The notes beneath the pieces were generated by a model, which saw only the letters and a program-made list of their open reading frames with translations, ran no database searches and was not told where the DNA came from. A DNA stretch of 64,000 bases from Paraburkholderia caffeinitolerans (lineage in GTDB: Bacteria > Pseudomonadota > Gammaproteobacteria > Burkholderiales > Burkholderiaceae), in the NCBI RefSeq assembly GCF_902859945.1, contig NZ_CADIKL010000008.1, positions 62,001 through 126,000 on the forward strand, written 5' to 3'. Shown in pieces: positions 61,014 through 64,000 of the stretch (position 1 is its first letter; every line of letters starts with the position of its first letter). The position numbers and the translations under genes were made by a program.

Positions 61014-61028
61014 TTTCACTCAGTGAAA
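61014..61028. promoter_or_regulatory. Palindrome TTTCACTCAGTGAAA in the sulfatase-IclR divergent gap
   Basis: A 15-bp perfect palindrome centred on one base lies 16 nt before the IclR start and 69 nt from the sulfatase start. IclR-family proteins commonly bind TTTC/GAAA-ended dyads, so it is the likely operator for both genes. Confidence 0.6.
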
Positions 61029-61044
61029 CGCAAAGGATTTGGCC

Positions 61045-61854
61045 ATGTGGTCGCCGAAAGTCAAAACCATCGACGCGCTCGAACGAGGCCTCGTCACGCT
61101 CAAGACCCTGCAAGAGTTGCAGGCCGCGAGCCTGCACGACCTGCATCTGCACACCGGCATTGCGAAGGCCACGCTGCTACGCATTCTTCTGACGTTAGAG
61201 CGGCAGGGGCTGATCTGGCAGCGGCTGGCCGACGGGCTGTTTCGCCCGAGCTACACGCTGCAGGCGCGCGCGCGGCGCATCGACAGAGTGGACCACCTGA
61301 TCGAATGCGCGGCACCGGAACTGGATCAGTTGCAGAGTCGCATTCTCTGGCCATCGGATCTCGCCGTGCGGCGCGGCACGACGATGGCGCTGTGCGAGTC
61401 GAACCGTACGCGCTCGTACTTCCTCGTCAACCGCGACAAGCTCGGATATGAGATCAACATGCTGCGCTCGGCGGTCGGACGCGCGTATCTGGCGTTTTGC
61501 CCTGATGAGGAGCGCGAGGCGCTGCTCGCAGCCTTGCGTGCGGGTCAGCGGCCCGGCGATGAGCGTGCGCATGACGGGCGTTATGTCCGGCAGTTGATTA
61601 ATGAAACACGGCGGCTTGGGTATGGTTCGCGTGAACGCAACTTTGGCGGTTCGTATAACCAGTCGCGTGCGCAGTACAACGACGGTCTGTCCGCGCTCGC
61701 CGTGCCGATCGAGGCGCCCGATGGCTCGATTGCCGGCTGCGTCAATATCGTTTGGTTCGAACGGCTTTTTAAGGTCGAGGATATGGCGGCGCGCCATCTG
61801 GATGATCTTCGTGCCGCAGCCGCGCGGATCGGAGAGCGCTTGAGCGTTGAATAG
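61045..61854 (+). CDS. IclR-family transcriptional regulator
   Basis: The 269-residue protein has an IclR winged helix (about 8-65, TLKTLQELQAASLHDLHLHTGIAKATLLRILLTLERQGLI) and a C-terminal ligand domain (SDLAVRRGTTMALCESNRTRSYFLVNRD, with ALAVPIEAPDGSIAGCVNIVW at the end). It resembles regulators of aromatic catabolism (MhpR type). ATG 61045 has AAAGGA at the right distance. It is divergent from the sulfatase/TRAP unit, with a palindrome between them. Confidence 0.9.
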   Translation: MWSPKVKTIDALERGLVTLKTLQELQAASLHDLHLHTGIAKATLLRILLTLERQGLIWQRLADGLFRPSYTLQARARRIDRVDHLIECAAPELDQLQSRILWPSDLAVRRGTTMALCESNRTRSYFLVNRDKLGYEINMLRSAVGRAYLAFCPDEEREALLAALRAGQRPGDERAHDGRYVRQLINETRRLGYGSRERNFGGSYNQSRAQYNDGLSALAVPIEAPDGSIAGCVNIVWFERLFKVEDMAARHLDDLRAAAARIGERLSVE

Positions 61855-61864
61855 CCCGGATATG

Positions 61865-61885
61865 GCGGCTTGCGCCGCGATTTTT
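61865..61885 (+). terminator. Rho-independent terminator after the IclR gene
   Basis: A GCGGC-TTGC-GCCGC hairpin (61865-61878) is followed by GATTTTT (61879-61885). It ends ten bases after the IclR stop and reaches the stop codon of the convergent gene. Confidence 0.65.
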
Positions 61886-62262
61886 CAAAGATTGGCCTGA
61901 CACAACGACATCATGCGCTGCACCATGGTCGACGCCTCATTGAGTTCCATGTCGTTCGTGAACAGAACCGAGACGCTGGAAAGCCGCACGGCAATGCCGG
62001 CGCCCAGCAAGTCGCGGCTTGCGATCTTGAGCGCTAACTGGCCGAGGCGGACGCGATCGAGCCAATGCATCGTCAGGCCGCCCTTTTGCAGCCATTCGCG
62101 GCAGCACGAAACGACATGATCGACGCGCCACTCCTGCGTCAGGGCGTAAGACGACGCGGCAACGGCCACAAGGTAGCAAAGCAGGTCCGCGCGGGCGCTG
62201 CTCGCTTCGACGAATTCCGTTTTCACTGGCTTGCTGTCCCTGTTTTCAGACATGGATTCCAT
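61885..62262 (-). CDS. Hypothetical protein, ~125 residues
   Basis: I do not recognise this protein. It is soluble and mostly helical, with RADLLCYLVAVAASSYALTQEWRVDHVVSCCREWLQKGGLTMHWLDRVRLGQLALKIASRDLLGAG. The start is uncertain: ATG 62262 or 62253 are the best choices, with weak ribosome sites; the frame is open to 62373. It is convergent with the IclR gene. The 296-nt gap to the next gene (62263-62558) holds a promoter region with AT-rich sequence. Confidence 0.5.
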   Translation of the reverse strand: MESMSENRDSKPVKTEFVEASSARADLLCYLVAVAASSYALTQEWRVDHVVSCCREWLQKGGLTMHWLDRVRLGQLALKIASRDLLGAGIAVRLSSVSVLFTNDMELNEASTMVQRMMSLCQANL

Positions 62263-62558
62263 ACCTATGGCCGGACCTGCCAAAAACAAGCATTCTGCAT
62301 CGAAATGGCTCGCGCCGGTACATCGCTCCGCCAACATTTCATCACGCGAAAAGTCGGCGTAAACAAAATGCAATAAAAAATACGCCGCATGCCCGTTGAA
62401 TTAAATCCCGTTAATAAACGCGGAGAATTCTCGAGTACGGCGACATTGCTTTCCTGGCCTCTTTTCGGCCCAGGCACGCCAATTGCTGATGCGCCCGCCG
62501 CACCCGGCAAGCCTCGCCTCTCGACCAGATTCGAACTCGTTGTATCAGGAATTTTTTC

Positions 62559-64000
62559 ATGAACAAGAACAAAACGCACCTTTGCGCGCTGCTGTCGACC
62601 GCGATTTTCGCCACGTCCGTCGCTACACTCGCGCCTGATGCACACGCGCAGCAATACACCACAGACTGGCTCGCCAACACCTACGGCACCCTCGCGGCAC
62701 ACGTGGGCAATGGCGCACGCTCGATGTGGGTCGCGCCCGAAGGCGTCATCTACACGGCATCGTTCTGGGACGAGAACGAAGGCGGCATGGCCATCTATCA
62801 GAACGGCAAGAGCATCGGCTCGATCGGCTTGCATAACGAATTCCAGGGCGGCGCCATCACCGGCAACTCCACCTCGATCTTCGCCGCCATGCAGGCTGGC
62901 ACCGCCTATGGCAGCGGCACGGTCGGACGCTACAACCGCGCGAGCGGCCAGCGCGACCTGACCATCAACGTGAGCGCATCGAAGTCGATCAGCCGCGCCG
63001 ATGTCATCACGGGCCTCGCCACGCAAAACGCGCTGCTCTACGCGAGCGACTTCCCCGGCAACCGCGTGCGCGTCTTCACGACTGATGGCGCGTGGCAGCG
63101 CGATATCCCCATCGCGAGCCCGGGCGCGCTCGCGCTCGACAGCGCGGGCAACGTCTGGGTCGCGCAAATGAGCGCTGGAACGATCGTGGAATTCAGCCCC
63201 ACGGGCGCGCAATTGCAGACGATCCAGATGCCCGCGGGCGCGCAGCCCTCCGCGCTCTACGTCGATGCATCCACAGGATTGCTAATGGTTGGCGACGAAG
63301 GCCCCGACATGAATATCAAGCTCTACAGCCTCGCGGGCGTGCCCACGCTCACAGGCACCTTCGGCGTGACGGGCGGCTACCTGGACACCACGACTGGCAC
63401 CAAAGGCCAGGTGGGCGCCAAACGCTTCACGCGCATCACGGGCATTGGCAAGGACACGGCCGGCAACCTTTACGTGCTCAACAATCCTTGGGGTGGCGCG
63501 TGGGACCTCGGCCGCAACGGCGGCACCGATATTCACGCCTACGATCCCAACAGCAATCTGCTCTGGAAGCTCCAGGCGCTGAACTTCGAAGGTGTGGCCG
63601 CGCCCGATCCAGCCACCGACGCCACGCTGTTCTATAGCGGCACGGCGATATTCACGGGCACGGCGGGCGGCACCTTCGTCGCCAATACGGTGGATCCCTT
63701 CACCTACCCGAACGACCCGCGCCTGAACATGAACGACACTCAGCGCGACGAGCACTTCGGCCAGCTCGCCTCGGTGGGCGGCAATCGCATTCTCGTGGCG
63801 TCCGGCCAGAACCCTGCAATCTTCTACTTCTTCCACTTCAATCCCGCGAGCGGTTACATCGCGATTCCCGACGGCTCATTGCCCGGCACGCTGTTCAATA
63901 CGAAAATCGCCGTCACGGGCGGCTTCTGCATCGACAGCAAGGGCGACGTGTGGGCTGGGCTCGATCGCACGAACCACATCTATCACTACCCGCTCTCCGG
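62559..64000 (+). CDS. Secreted beta-propeller (NHL/SMP-30-like) protein, 3' end beyond window
   Basis: The frame is open from ATG 62559 to the window edge (about 480 codons, incomplete). It starts with a signal peptide (HLCALLSTAIFATSVATLAPDAHA), so the product is exported. The rest is repeated beta-propeller blades with motifs such as GALALDSAGNVWVAQ, ITGIGKDTAGNLYVLNN and GGFCIDSKGDVWAGLDR, as in NHL, Vgb or SMP-30-like proteins. No catalytic residues can be assigned. ATG has AGGA eight bases upstream. Confidence 0.8.
   Translation, partial: MNKNKTHLCALLSTAIFATSVATLAPDAHAQQYTTDWLANTYGTLAAHVGNGARSMWVAPEGVIYTASFWDENEGGMAIYQNGKSIGSIGLHNEFQGGAITGNSTSIFAAMQAGTAYGSGTVGRYNRASGQRDLTINVSASKSISRADVITGLATQNALLYASDFPGNRVRVFTTDGAWQRDIPIASPGALALDSAGNVWVAQMSAGTIVEFSPTGAQLQTIQMPAGAQPSALYVDASTGLLMVGDEGPDMNIKLYSLAGVPTLTGTFGVTGGYLDTTTGTKGQVGAKRFTRITGIGKDTAGNLYVLNNPWGGAWDLGRNGGTDIHAYDPNSNLLWKLQALNFEGVAAPDPATDATLFYSGTAIFTGTAGGTFVANTVDPFTYPNDPRLNMNDTQRDEHFGQLASVGGNRILVASGQNPAIFYFFHFNPASGYIAIPDGSLPGTLFNTKIAVTGGFCIDSKGDVWAGLDRTNHIYHYPLS

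Noticed and set aside
1..64000. tRNA, rRNA, CRISPR arrays, insertion sequences, prophage
   Set aside because: No cloverleaf-like, repeat-spacer, transposase or phage structural sequence was seen on either strand.

Overview
The window is GC-rich DNA (with a few AT-richer gaps) carrying tightly packed genes with AGGAG-type ribosome sites, frequent 1-8 nt gene overlaps and long spurious antisense frames. Gene content (IclR/LysR/GntR-controlled catabolic modules, TRAP and ACS-type transporters, IorAB-type molybdenum hydroxylase, CioAB oxidase, hydroquinone pathway) points to a metabolically versatile betaproteobacterium, most likely Paraburkholderia or a close relative in the Burkholderiaceae. 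This is a chromosomal or megaplasmid accessory-type region. I saw no rRNA, tRNA, CRISPR array, insertion sequence or prophage.

Layout. 1-9.7 kb: a mixed region with a LysR tail, pyruvate kinase, pirin, an orphan two-partner-secretion TpsB transporter with a small upstream gene, OsmC, a lytic transglycosylase joined to a VirB9/CagX-like domain, DUF488 and DUF2945 genes, and an NCS2 purine permease. 9.8-16.4 kb: a sugar-acid module with a GntR/FCD regulator divergent from an ACS-type MFS transporter, a GarD/UxaA dehydratase, a DapA-family keto-deoxy-acid dehydratase and alpha-ketoglutarate semialdehyde dehydrogenase, which together would take an aldarate or aldonate to alpha-ketoglutarate. 16.6-18.2 kb: a tiny membrane protein and a MocR-type regulator.

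18.3-29.6 kb: a stress/respiration block with a YdeP-type molybdenum oxidoreductase, CioAB-type cytochrome bd oxidase, a bestrophin, a LysR regulator, a DUF1003 membrane protein, a ClpG/ClpK-like zinc-finger AAA+ disaggregase and a DUF4440 protein. The ydeP and clpG transcription units share a near-identical 33-bp element (CCGATA-N5-TATCGG followed by a -35 box) and a matching -10 box at the same 17-bp spacing, so they look like one regulon. 29.6-35 kb: an SRPBCC protein, a two-subunit molybdenum hydroxylase and an APC permease.

35-43.6 kb: a LuxR-type regulator and a D-2-hydroxyacid dehydrogenase diverge, across three 12-bp tandem repeats, from a compact operon of a ThDP enzyme, a LuxC-like acyl reductase, a LuxE-like acyl-protein synthetase and a Baeyer-Villiger-type monooxygenase. 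This is the strongest candidate for an undescribed pathway. 43.7-48 kb: a GntR/UTRA regulator with its own operator, then an AprA-like flavoprotein, an AprB-like 2x[4Fe-4S] ferredoxin, a HEAT-repeat protein and DUF971, a second candidate for an uncharacterised redox system.

47.9-54.7 kb (minus strand): a complete hydroquinone/hydroxyquinol lower pathway in the order pnpC-D-E-F-G, plus YciI and Rieske genes and a LysR regulator. 54.8-61.9 kb: an MFS transporter, a full TRAP transporter (DctMQP), a cytoplasmic sulfatase/phosphonate monoester hydrolase and a divergent IclR regulator. The upper-pathway enzyme that makes hydroquinone is not in the window; the sulfatase and TRAP genes are a possible, unproven, entry route. 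The window ends inside a secreted beta-propeller protein.
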